Part shown: positions 24,785-32,786 of the stretch, in pieces
Layout: each line of letters begins with the position of its first letter
How positions within the stretch are numbered: the stretch's first letter is position 1
From: Bacilli bacterium
Lineage (GTDB): Bacteria; Bacillota_I; Bacilli_A; RFN20; CAG-826
Direction: 5' to 3'
DNA: 47,422 nucleotides
Assembly (NCBI GenBank): GCA_017454295.1
Contig: JAFTDF010000009.1
Location: 1-47,422 of the forward strand
Position numbers and translations under genes: made by a program
The notes under the pieces: generated by a model
What the model was told of the DNA's origin: nothing
Seen by the model: the letters and a program-made list of their open reading frames with translations, nothing else
Database searches by the model: none

Positions 24785-26221
24785 ATGGCCAACCAAAACA
24801 AAAACGAAGCAATCACCTCACGGTCCGTCGACTTCGCCAAATGGTATACCGACGTATGCCGGAAAGCGGAACTGATGGATTATGGATCCGTCAAAGGATT
24901 CATCAACTATCTCCCCTATGGCTATGCCATTTGGGAAGAGATCCAAAATTATCTCAACCGTCAATTCAAAGCCCATGAGGCTCAGAATGTCTATTTGCCG
25001 ATGGTCATCCCTTCTTCTTTGTTTAATAAAGAAAAGGAACACATCGAAGGCTTTGCCCCTGAAACCTTGGTGGCCACCTATGGCGGTGGGGAAAAACTTG
25101 CCGATCCCTTAATCATCCGTCCGACCTCGGAAGTCCTTTTCTCCGATTTGTTCAAGAAGGCCGTTTCCTCTTATCGCGATTTGCCAATGTTGCTCAACCA
25201 GTGGTGCTCCGTCGTCCGTTGGGAAAAGACGACCCGTCCTTTCCTCCGTGGCTCGGAATTCTTATGGCAAGAAGGCCATTGCTTATTCGAAACGCAGGCC
25301 CAAGCCGAGAAAAACGCCTTGGATATGCTTGCCGTCTATGATGCCTGCGGCAAAGATTTATTGGCCATCCCCTTCCTTAAAGGAAGAAAGACCGAACACG
25401 AAAAATTCGCCGGCGCCAATGCCACCTATACCATCGAAGCCCTCATGCCCGATGGAAAGGCCCTCCAAGCCGGGACCACCCATGATTTAGGGCAAGGTTT
25501 CGCCGAAGCCTTTGGCATTCGTTTCCTTGGCCGCGGCAACACCTTGCAATCCCCCCATCAAACCTCCTGGGGTGTTTCCACTCGTTTAATCGGGGCCGTC
25601 ATTATGGTCCATGGCGACGACAATGGTTTGGTCTTGCCTCCTGCGGTGGCCCCCATCCAAGTCGTCATCGTTCCGATCCGTCAGGATGCCGAAGGCATTT
25701 TGGAGAAATGCCATGAAATCGAGGCCAAACTCAAATCCATGGGTCTCCGTGTCAAGGTCGACGAATCCGACCACACCCCGGGCTGGAAGTTTGCCCAATG
25801 GGAAATGAAAGGCGTGCCCGTCCGCTTAGAACTCGGCCCGCGCGACCTTGCCAACAACACCGTCGTCATGACCAAACGCGTTAACGGCGAGAAAGTCTCC
25901 GCTTCCATCGAGGAAATCGAAGAGGCGATTCCTTCCTTGCTACAAACCGTTCACGAAGAAATGTATCAAAAGGCCAAAGCCTATCTCGATAGCCATATCG
26001 ACGAAGCCCATAGCCTCGAAGAGCTCAATACGAAGCTCGACAAAGGCGGCTATGTGAAGATGGCCTTCTGCGGCAGCATCGAATGCGAAGATAAGATCAA
26101 AGAGATCACGAATGGCGGCACCGCCCGTTGCATCGCCGTCGATACTCCGGAAGAAGGCTCGGTTTGCCCCGTTTGCGGCAAAAAGAATACCCTCGTCGCT
26201 TATTTTGCGAAAGCCTATTAA
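24785..26221 (+). CDS. proS: Prolyl-tRNA synthetase, archaeal/eukaryotic-like type
   Basis: 478 residues from the ATG at 24785, which follows GGAGGA. It is class II with motif 2 around SVVRWEKTTRPFLRGSEFLW and motif 3 near the C-terminal part of the core. It starts with SVDFAKWYTDVCRKAEL and lacks the large editing domain inserted in the bacterial-type enzyme. It carries the C-terminal zinc domain with Cys residues (CGSIECEDK, CPVCGKK) and ends in Tyr (AKAY). Those features mark the ProRS class shared with archaea and eukaryotes, also used by Mollicutes and many Firmicutes. It charges tRNA-Pro. Confidence 0.95.
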   Translation: MANQNKNEAITSRSVDFAKWYTDVCRKAELMDYGSVKGFINYLPYGYAIWEEIQNYLNRQFKAHEAQNVYLPMVIPSSLFNKEKEHIEGFAPETLVATYGGGEKLADPLIIRPTSEVLFSDLFKKAVSSYRDLPMLLNQWCSVVRWEKTTRPFLRGSEFLWQEGHCLFETQAQAEKNALDMLAVYDACGKDLLAIPFLKGRKTEHEKFAGANATYTIEALMPDGKALQAGTTHDLGQGFAEAFGIRFLGRGNTLQSPHQTSWGVSTRLIGAVIMVHGDDNGLVLPPAVAPIQVVIVPIRQDAEGILEKCHEIEAKLKSMGLRVKVDESDHTPGWKFAQWEMKGVPVRLELGPRDLANNTVVMTKRVNGEKVSASIEEIEEAIPSLLQTVHEEMYQKAKAYLDSHIDEAHSLEELNTKLDKGGYVKMAFCGSIECEDKIKEITNGGTARCIAVDTPEEGSVCPVCGKKNTLVAYFAKAY

Positions 26222-26267
26222 TTCAGCGTGCGTTTTCTCACCCTTTGGTGTATATTATGCTCACTGC

Positions 26268-26358
26268 GGAGACGTACCCAAGAGGCCGAAGGGGACGGTT
26301 TGCTAAACCGTTAGTAGTCGTAAGGCTAGCGAGGGTCCGAATCCCTCCGTCTCCGCCA
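26268..26358 (+). tRNA. tRNA-Ser (anticodon GCT)
   Basis: Begins GGAGACGTACCC and ends with the complementary acceptor strand, discriminator G and encoded CCA. Anticodon loop TTGCTAA gives GCT, with a long variable arm. A TATTAT-type -10 box lies about 10 bases upstream (26253-26258). Length is 91 bases. Confidence 0.95.
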
Positions 26359-26368
26359 AATGTAAACT

Positions 26369-26398
26369 ACAGTTCTGATACATTCAGGACTGTTTTTT
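26369..26398 (+). terminator. Terminator of tRNA-Ser(GCT)
   Basis: ACAGTTCTGA and TCAGGACTGT form a 10-base stem (with one G-T pair), 5-base loop, followed by T-run. Confidence 0.85.
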
Positions 26399-26407
26399 GT
26401 TAATGTA

Positions 26408-26413
26408 GATAAT
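26408..26413 (+). promoter_or_regulatory. -10 box GATAAT for the small AT-rich membrane gene
   Basis: Eight bases before the ATG at 26422 with no ribosome site. The region is AT-rich, so chance matches are more likely here. Confidence 0.35.
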
Positions 26414-26421
26414 AAATTAGT

Positions 26422-26739
26422 ATGAAAAGAAGAAATTGCGTTTTTGGAATCATCTCGTTAATCATTATTTCGGTTCTTAATTTACTTTTCACAATTCCAT
26501 TATTTGCCACAATGGTCTCTGAACAAATTCGGATTGGGCAAGGAACGAATTTAGATATTGGTGCAATCGCAGTGTGGATATTAGAAGGGTTGTGTTTCGT
26601 TCCTTTTGCTACATGCATTGTATTTACAATCATATCTATTGTTAGAAGAGATTATCTTCCAAAAATCATCATTAATATTTTTCAAATAGTGTTATATCTT
26701 GTTTTGCTTATTCTTTCTAATATGTGGATTTTCCTATAA
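26422..26739 (+). CDS. Small membrane protein, unknown function
   Basis: 105 residues with three hydrophobic segments (about 8-30, 45-70, 82-103) separated by short polar loops; KRR at the N-terminus suggests it starts in the cytoplasm. No family recognised. Codon and base use is markedly A/T-rich compared with proS and tldE on either side, so the gene was probably acquired, and it lies directly behind tRNA-Ser(GCT), a common insertion point. I see no integrase and no repeated tRNA end next to it. Confidence 0.6.
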   Translation: MKRRNCVFGIISLIIISVLNLLFTIPLFATMVSEQIRIGQGTNLDIGAIAVWILEGLCFVPFATCIVFTIISIVRRDYLPKIIINIFQIVLYLVLLILSNMWIFL

Positions 26740-26871
26740 TAAAACATCAAAAAAGGATTCTTGGGATGTGTCGCCAAAACTGTTTTGAAAGGAAAAATAG
26801 TGACGTCGGTATAGTCACTAGCATCAACCTATCATCATCATTCCACAGCGACATCTTCGGGTGTCGTTTTT
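26740..26871 (+). ncRNA. Possible small structured RNA with terminator, or 3' region of the membrane gene
   Basis: No open frame of note. TAGTGAC (26798-26804) and GTCACTA (26814-26820) form a stem-loop, and a second hairpin CGACA...TGTCG (26849-26866) with five T behaves as a plus-strand terminator. This is either a small RNA or a long untranslated end of the preceding gene. Confidence 0.3.
26849..26871 (+). terminator. Plus-strand terminator facing tldE
   Basis: CGACA, 8-base loop, TGTCG, then TTTTT. Confidence 0.65.
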
Positions 26872-26881
26872 CTTTATAAAG

Positions 26882-26903
26882 AAAAGACCCCGGAGGGTCT
26901 TTT
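26882..26903. terminator. Terminator of the tldD-tldE operon
   Basis: AAAAGACCC and GGGTCTTTT form a 9-base stem with a 4-base loop. A- and T-runs on both sides allow it to work on either strand; it lies 14 bases past the tldE stop. Confidence 0.85.
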
Positions 26904-26916
26904 CGTTCGCCTTGAT

Positions 26917-28200
26917 TTAGGCGATTTTCACATCCGGGATGTAGATGTATTTTGGGCCGAAGTAACGATCGCGGACCATGGTTTGTTTACTGGCTTGGAA
27001 GCAGGTGATGGCTTGCCTGGCATCGGCTTGGATGGAGAATCCGGTCACGGGGATTTCCTTCTCACCATCAAAGTAGTAGCCAAGACGGACTTCGCCACCC
27101 AGCATGCCGGAGTGGAGATCGACTTGGATGCCGGAGAATTTCACGCAGCGGAGGTAGGGGGCTTTTCGCCAATCCTCCAGTGACTTGGTCCCAGGGGCGA
27201 CTTCGACCACGGGGATTCGTCCGGTGGGATGGGCTTCCCCAAGGTAATAACCGACCTGGAAGCTGCCGTGACGGCACTTGGCGACGCCGTTTTCGATGAG
27301 CTTCACTTCGGGTAGAATCACGCCATCGCCATCGACGCTAGAAGAGGCGAGAGCCCCTTCGACGACGGGCTTCAGGGTGATGTTTAAGACATCGCCCGTG
27401 GGCGCTTCGCCTTGGATGTTCGAGCCAGGCTCGTAGACGTTAGCTTTGCTAAAGGCGGTTTCATAACGAAGGTCATCAACGAACGCACCGAAGAATTCCT
27501 CGATTTCCTCGCCTTCCAAAATCACGGGAAGGGGACCTGCCACCGGCAGTTTTTGGGCCGCCGAACGATCTTTGCAAAGGGTCAAGGCTTCCGCGACTTT
27601 GGCGGTTAATTCCTTTGGATCGAAAGAGCCAAAGGAAATGGCTTGGTAGAGTTCGACTTCTTCCTCGCCATTCGCGAAGTTGGGAATCGTTTCGATATGG
27701 CATTCGTAACGCCGCGAGGCCACGTCCACCCCATTGGAATTGACGATGCGTGTATCGATTTGATAGAGGAAGATCTCGGTCGCGGAAAGGGAACCGTTTT
27801 CGAGATGGTTGGCCGCCATGATGGCATTGCCGATCTCACCGATGATCTCTTTGAACGGACGCTTCGAGAGATTGGATTCCACCTGGTGGATGGGAGCATC
27901 CGAGGGCGAAGGCAATTCGAAGAAGCGGTTGAGGGTGAATTTGGCGGCGAAGACGTTCTCCTCGATGAGTTTTGAGATCTCCGCCTCATCCATATAAGGA
28001 TAGACGGCGAAACTGGATTGGCCGCGTTTGCCATCGACATCGATATAGATGGTGACATGGGTATCGATGGTATCGGTGGCCCGGTTGGTTTCGACTTTGG
28101 TTTGGACGTAGAAAAGCTCGCAGGATTTACGGGCTTCGATATTGACCTTCCATGCGGCGATGGAGGGGGCCTTCTTTAAGGCGTTGAATAAGGCTTCCAT
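26917..28200 (-). CDS. tldE: TldE/PmbA-family metalloprotease subunit
   Basis: 427 residues from the ATG at 28200, which overlaps the tldD stop by one base. Recognised from its position after tldD, its length, and family landmarks such as GDVLNITLKPVVEGALASSS, VDGDGVILPEVKLIENGV and the Gly-rich C-terminal barrel segment GEVRLGYYF. TldE lacks its own metal-binding motif and forms a heterodimer with TldD that degrades or matures small peptides, as in microcin B17 processing in E. coli. No peptide substrate is visible nearby. The operon ends in a strong hairpin. Confidence 0.9.
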   Translation of the reverse strand: MEALFNALKKAPSIAAWKVNIEARKSCELFYVQTKVETNRATDTIDTHVTIYIDVDGKRGQSSFAVYPYMDEAEISKLIEENVFAAKFTLNRFFELPSPSDAPIHQVESNLSKRPFKEIIGEIGNAIMAANHLENGSLSATEIFLYQIDTRIVNSNGVDVASRRYECHIETIPNFANGEEEVELYQAISFGSFDPKELTAKVAEALTLCKDRSAAQKLPVAGPLPVILEGEEIEEFFGAFVDDLRYETAFSKANVYEPGSNIQGEAPTGDVLNITLKPVVEGALASSSVDGDGVILPEVKLIENGVAKCRHGSFQVGYYLGEAHPTGRIPVVEVAPGTKSLEDWRKAPYLRCVKFSGIQVDLHSGMLGGEVRLGYYFDGEKEIPVTGFSIQADARQAITCFQASKQTMVRDRYFGPKYIYIPDVKIA

Positions 28201-29606
28201 TAGCTTAATTTGCACCTCGCTTTCAAATAGGGACCGCCATCGGAGACGGGGACCCATTCCTTATAGCCCTTGCCGCAATGGCCAGAGCCGATGACTTCGC
28301 CCGTGGACGAAACCATGGAGATGGATTCGAGCAAATCGGGCACATAACCAGACATGACGACGGGGGCAACGATCTTCCCGGTGAGCTTGCCGTCTTTAAT
28401 CTCTCGCCCATAGGCGCAGACGCATTGGATGTTCCAGTTTTTGGGATCTTCCATGCCGTTATCGGTCTGGGAGAGCAAATAGCCGTGCTTCACCGAGGAA
28501 ATCATTTCCTCGGGGGTCGAGGTGCCGGGTTTGAAGAAGGTATTGGTCATGCGGGTATAGGCTTTCCGCTTGTAGGATTCGCGGCGGCCATTTCCCGTGG
28601 GAACGGTGCCGAGTTGCATCGCCGAAACGGCATCGGAAATCCCGGTTTGGAGGATGCCTTTGTCGATGATGAGGGTGTCGTGGGCGAGCACGCCATCGTC
28701 GTCGAAGAAGTAGGAGGCGGCGGATAAGGTGGCCGCGGCTCCGTCATGCATTTCCACCAAATCGCTGGCGACACGCTTATTGAGGTAACGGACCGATTTG
28801 GCGCGATTCTTGACGAACATATCCATTTCCACCCCGTGCCCGAAGGCTTCGTGGGCGATGAGCCCGGTGATGGAAGGCTCAGTGATGATGTCATAAACGC
28901 CGGGTACGATCATCTCCGCGGAGAGCAAATCGATCGCGGTTTGGCACATCGCGGGAATCTTTTCCTCGGCGACCTCAAAGCACTTCTCATAGGAGTTGTA
29001 GGTGGCCACGTCGCGGTTCATCTGGACGTTGCCGTCTTCGCTTCTGGCGACGGCGATGATAACGACGCTAGGCCAGGTGAAGTTTTGCGTCAAATCGCGG
29101 TTTTTGGAGAGGAACATTGCCGAGGTTTCATAGGAAGTGAAAACGGTGATGGCTTGGACGATTCGCGGATCGAAAGATTGGATTTTTGCACGGATTTCGC
29201 CCAGTTTTGCAATGATTTCCTCCACCGAATAATCCTTGCCTTCGACGGAACGGACGAAGGATTGTTTCAAGGGTTCGTCGGGGATGGCGTCGAGATGGAC
29301 GTGGTTGTCCAAGATCTCATCGGGAAAGGAAACTTCCTCAATGATTTGCTTCTCGAGGGAATCGATGCTTTCCGGGGTGATTTCGGAAAAGGAATATTCG
29401 GCATAGGTCTTGCCGTTATAGAGTTTGACGACAAAGCCGCATTGGGCTTCCATGGTATCGGTGACCTTGGTCGCGACCGTCGTCACTTGAATGGTTTTCC
29501 CAACCACATGTTTGCCTAATAACGAGACATAGGGGAAACGTTTGGACAAACGTTCCACCAGCTCCTTGCAAACGTCGTGGCGGGAGGTGAGATATTGGGA
29601 ATACAT
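28200..29606 (-). CDS. tldD: TldD-family zinc metalloprotease
   Basis: 468 residues, with a good ribosome site (TGGAGGTTCAT) before the ATG. The metal-binding motif HEAFGH sits in GLIAHEAFGHGVEMD near residue 255, and a downstream Cys typical of TldD is also present (SGHCGKGYKEW near 448). With TldE it forms a peptidase that threads unfolded peptides. The promoter zone faces the divergent membrane-protein gene, whose predicted leaderless start lies about 110 bases away. Confidence 0.93.
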   Translation of the reverse strand: MYSQYLTSRHDVCKELVERLSKRFPYVSLLGKHVVGKTIQVTTVATKVTDTMEAQCGFVVKLYNGKTYAEYSFSEITPESIDSLEKQIIEEVSFPDEILDNHVHLDAIPDEPLKQSFVRSVEGKDYSVEEIIAKLGEIRAKIQSFDPRIVQAITVFTSYETSAMFLSKNRDLTQNFTWPSVVIIAVARSEDGNVQMNRDVATYNSYEKCFEVAEEKIPAMCQTAIDLLSAEMIVPGVYDIITEPSITGLIAHEAFGHGVEMDMFVKNRAKSVRYLNKRVASDLVEMHDGAAATLSAASYFFDDDGVLAHDTLIIDKGILQTGISDAVSAMQLGTVPTGNGRRESYKRKAYTRMTNTFFKPGTSTPEEMISSVKHGYLLSQTDNGMEDPKNWNIQCVCAYGREIKDGKLTGKIVAPVVMSGYVPDLLESISMVSSTGEVIGSGHCGKGYKEWVPVSDGGPYLKARCKLS

Positions 29607-29705
29607 AGATGAACCTCCAAGCGGTTATCTTAATGGCCTACGAGTTTTCCGCAATATAAATGCAAAGAAACATCAGTTTTCTTTGGATTTTTTCTCTACG
29701 TGTCT

Positions 29706-29711
29706 TAAAAT
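29706..29711 (+). promoter_or_regulatory. -10 box TAAAAT for the membrane gene at 29719
   Basis: Seven bases from a GTG codon in frame with the protein, no ribosome site. Confidence 0.55.
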
Positions 29712-29718
29712 TTGCCCC

Positions 29719-30375
29719 GTGGAATCCAAAACGCAAAAATCCAATAACCTTTTCCGAGAATCATCGATCGCCTTCCTTGGCTTCTCGATTTTCGACATGA
29801 TCCACATCATCGTGGCAAGCCATGTCTTGGTCTATGCCTATTCCCAGCGTCCCATTATGGAAATGGATGCCGCTTCCAGCGCGGTGGAACTTAGCTTCTC
29901 CTTCTTGCTCATCCTTTATATCGTCTCCATGATCCGTCGCCACAAAGAGGCGGCCCGCGTCCGTCGCAATTTCTCGTTCTGTCACTTAATCGCTTCGTTA
30001 AGCGTCTTCCTTCCCGCCACCTTCCTGATTCCGGAAGTGGTGCACGGGGACTGGGGCACCGTCCATGAAACTACGGAATGGGTGATGGTGATTATCTATG
30101 CCGTGTTGGCCTTCCTTTCGGTGGTTCTTTATGCCGTGGCCCAACTCGTCGACGAGCGGACCCCCGGCGGATTGGAGTGGCGCATCTTCTTAATCATCGG
30201 AAGTATCGTCTTTATCTTGGCCGCCGGCACCGGTGTGGGCGTCACGGTGATGGAAAACAAATTCCCGACCTGGCTCATCGTCATGGATTGCATTGGAAAA
30301 GCCGGGCCCATCGTCCCGGCGATTCTGACGATCTGGCGTCTTAGCCGCAAAGCGGAAAGCACCGACCTTTATTGA
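29719..30375 (+). CDS. Polytopic membrane protein, unknown function
   Basis: 218 residues from the GTG at 29719. The open frame extends further upstream, but that part overlaps the tldD promoter and has no membrane character. The GTG sits 7 bases after TAAAAT, matching the leaderless pattern of this genome. About six hydrophobic segments are visible, with basic loops RRHKEAARVRR near residue 78 and a short Lys/Arg-rich tail. No known family recognised. The 3' end overlaps the convergent plsX by 7 bases. Confidence 0.6.
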   Translation: MESKTQKSNNLFRESSIAFLGFSIFDMIHIIVASHVLVYAYSQRPIMEMDAASSAVELSFSFLLILYIVSMIRRHKEAARVRRNFSFCHLIASLSVFLPATFLIPEVVHGDWGTVHETTEWVMVIIYAVLAFLSVVLYAVAQLVDERTPGGLEWRIFLIIGSIVFILAAGTGVGVTVMENKFPTWLIVMDCIGKAGPIVPAILTIWRLSRKAESTDLY

Positions 30376-31376
30376 TGGTCGTTTTTTTGGCTTAAGGTCT
30401 CACCGATCCGTTCGATGAGGTCTTTTTCTTTTAAGGAGATGGCTTCCGAAATCGTGGCTTCGATGGTTTCCGCATCGGATTTGCCATGGCATTTCAAGAC
30501 GATCTTCTTCGCCCCAAGCAAGGGGGAGCAGGCGCGAGAAGCGTAATTGAAGGGTTCTTTGACCTTCTTCAGGCCCTTAATCATAAAGAGGGCACCGAAC
30601 TTGGTGAGGATGTTTTTGAAAATGGCCCCCTTAAACAAATCGGAGATGAAATAGGCCCCGCCTTCGAGGGATTTTAAGAACACATTGCCACTGAAACCAT
30701 CGCAGACGACGAGGTCGACTTCGCCCTGGATCACGTGGTCGGCTTCGATATTGCCTTGGAAATTCAAGGGAGAAGCCTTGAGCATGTCATAGACGGTTTT
30801 GCTTAATTCGTTGCCTTTGCCTTCTTCTTGGCCGACCGATAAGGTGGCGATGCGCGGGGCTTCCATGCCCAAGGAACGCAGATAGGCGTCGGCCATGATG
30901 GCGAATTGATAGAGGTATTCGGGTTTACAGTCCATGTTGGCCCCGACGTCGATGAGATAGCATAGCTTCCCGGTGCGGGTGGGGATGGCGGCGAGTAGGC
31001 CGGGCCGATGAACGCCAGGAATCCGTCCGATGCGAAGGACGGTGCCACTAAGTAAGGCACCCGTGGGGCCGGCGGAGACGAGGGCCGCATATTCATCGCC
31101 TTTACGCAAAGCCTCGAAGGCCACGGCCAAAGAGGAGTTCGGTTTTTCCTTTAAGAAAGAAGCGGGGTGATCGGTATTGAGGACGATTTCGGTCGCTTGG
31201 AGGAATTCCACGCGGTCGAGTGGGGCTTTTTCTTTTTCCAAAGCGGGGCGAAGTGCGGCTTCGTCTCCGGCGATGGCTAAGATTAAATCGGGGTGTTTGG
31301 CTAATGCCAAAGCGGCTCCTTTTACGGTAGATGCGGGGGCTTTATCCCCACCATAGGCGTCGAGAATGATTTTCAT
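30369..31376 (-). CDS. plsX: Phosphate acyltransferase PlsX
   Basis: 335 residues from the ATG at 31376. Start MKIILDAYGGDKAP is the PlsX signature. Further landmarks are SAGPTGALLSGTVLRIGRI near 95, YLIDVGANMDCKPEYL near 133 and DGFSGNVFLKSLEGG near 222. PlsX makes acyl-phosphate from acyl-ACP, the first step of membrane phospholipid synthesis in Firmicutes (used by PlsY). It stands alone here, without the fatty-acid genes that often accompany it. A GATAAT box lies 7 bases before the ATG, so the message is probably leaderless. Confidence 0.95.
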   Translation of the reverse strand: MKIILDAYGGDKAPASTVKGAALALAKHPDLILAIAGDEAALRPALEKEKAPLDRVEFLQATEIVLNTDHPASFLKEKPNSSLAVAFEALRKGDEYAALVSAGPTGALLSGTVLRIGRIPGVHRPGLLAAIPTRTGKLCYLIDVGANMDCKPEYLYQFAIMADAYLRSLGMEAPRIATLSVGQEEGKGNELSKTVYDMLKASPLNFQGNIEADHVIQGEVDLVVCDGFSGNVFLKSLEGGAYFISDLFKGAIFKNILTKFGALFMIKGLKKVKEPFNYASRACSPLLGAKKIVLKCHGKSDAETIEATISEAISLKEKDLIERIGETLSQKNDHQ

Positions 31377-31383
31377 GGTCCCT

Positions 31384-31389
31384 ATTATC
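31384..31389 (-). promoter_or_regulatory. -10 box GATAAT for plsX
   Basis: Minus strand, seven bases from the ATG, no ribosome site. Confidence 0.5.
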
Positions 31390-31463
31390 TCCCATTCCGT
31401 TTTCTTTTGCGAAGGCAAAAAGGTATCTTTTCTTTCCTTATCTATGATAAGATAGCCCTCGCA

Positions 31464-32786
31464 ATGGAAAAGGAAGAATTAGAGGCGGCAAAAGCCCACA
31501 GCGAAGACAACGAAATGGAAATCCTTTCCTCCAAGGAATGCGGTTGCTTCTTTTGCCGTTCCCATTTCCCGGCAAAGGAAGTCACGGACTGGGATTACGA
31601 AGGGCATCACGCCCACGCCATCTGCCCCGAATGCGGCATGCCTTCCGTCATCGGGGATGCTTCGGGCTACCCCATCACCAAAGAATTCCTTAAGGAAATG
31701 AATATCGCCTTTTATGGGCCGGATTATATCCGCCTTCATCCGGAAGCAAGCCGCGTCTATTTAGACCGTTATTTCACGGGCAAAGTGACGCAAAATGAGA
31801 AAAACGAACGTTTGGCTGTTTCCTATCTGCAATCGCTGGTCGATGCTGAGGATCCCCGCGCCGCGATGGCCTTGGGCGCCTTCTATGAAGATGGTGGCGT
31901 CTATTTGCCCCAAGACGAAGCCAAAGCCGAGAAGATTTATCGCCTTCCCTTTCTAAAAGACGATTACCGCGCCGCCGCTAGAATCGCCAATCTCTATCTC
32001 GATGGCTATAAGGGCACCTTATCCAGATGGCAGGTCTTCGAAGGGATCGTGCAAGGGGCCGCCTTAGGCAATTTCGAATGCATTTTGCAACTCGCCCACG
32101 CTTATTTGATGGGCTTTTACGTCGATACCAATCCCGAATTCGCGGCCAAACTCTTAATCGATACCTTCCCCGATGTCCATGACGCGTTTTTGATGCGTCC
32201 TTCCGAATACGGGAATTTCATCGATTACGCCTACCGAATCGGTTTATTCTGCCAAAAAGGCATCGGCGTGGATGTCGATGAAGAACGGGCGCTACGTTAT
32301 TTCCTCGTCGCTTATTTAGGCGTCTTGACCAAACGCCAATTCGAAGCCGGCACCATCGGTGAGGCCTATGGCCGGGAAATCGAAACTTCCATCGACGAAC
32401 TCGCCGAGCGTTTTGGCTTCCATCATCAAGATTTGATTCTCGACCAAGATACCTTCTACGATAGTTTCATCGAAGGCTTCCATGCCGAACTCCCACGCAC
32501 CCTCGTAGAAGCGCGCTTCGACGAAGAAAGCCATGGCTTGGATCTCGTAATCGATTTTCCCGCCCCGGTGATTTTGCTGGATTTAGAGAACCTCGATGCC
32601 AAAATCGTCCAAGGTTCCACCCAATGGCATTTCGACCATGTCGCCCGTTTCGCCGGGAAAGAAGGCGCCACCTTCCGGCGCATCGGCTCGCCTTTAGACG
32701 GCGTGTGGGTCTTTACCGAAGAAGGCGACGATGAGCCCGTGGCCACCATCATCTTTGATGCCCCCGAGGAGGGCCCTGGGGAATGA
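31464..32786 (+). CDS. Zinc-ribbon and Sel1-repeat protein
   Basis: 440 residues from the ATG at 31464. The N-terminal 80 residues carry CGCFFC and CPECG, a likely zinc site, together with SVIGDASGYPIT, a pattern seen in a family of uncharacterised cytoplasmic proteins. Residues about 125-300 contain several helical repeats of the Sel1/TPR kind (AMALGAFYEDGGVYLPQDEA, AARIANLYLDGYKG, ILQLAHAYLMGFYVD), which usually mediate protein contacts. The C-terminal part is beta-rich and not recognised. A -10-like TAAGAT lies 10 bases upstream. It overlaps the first ABC-exporter gene by 4 bases, suggesting joint translation. Confidence 0.65.
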   Translation: MEKEELEAAKAHSEDNEMEILSSKECGCFFCRSHFPAKEVTDWDYEGHHAHAICPECGMPSVIGDASGYPITKEFLKEMNIAFYGPDYIRLHPEASRVYLDRYFTGKVTQNEKNERLAVSYLQSLVDAEDPRAAMALGAFYEDGGVYLPQDEAKAEKIYRLPFLKDDYRAAARIANLYLDGYKGTLSRWQVFEGIVQGAALGNFECILQLAHAYLMGFYVDTNPEFAAKLLIDTFPDVHDAFLMRPSEYGNFIDYAYRIGLFCQKGIGVDVDEERALRYFLVAYLGVLTKRQFEAGTIGEAYGREIETSIDELAERFGFHHQDLILDQDTFYDSFIEGFHAELPRTLVEARFDEESHGLDLVIDFPAPVILLDLENLDAKIVQGSTQWHFDHVARFAGKEGATFRRIGSPLDGVWVFTEEGDDEPVATIIFDAPEEGPGE

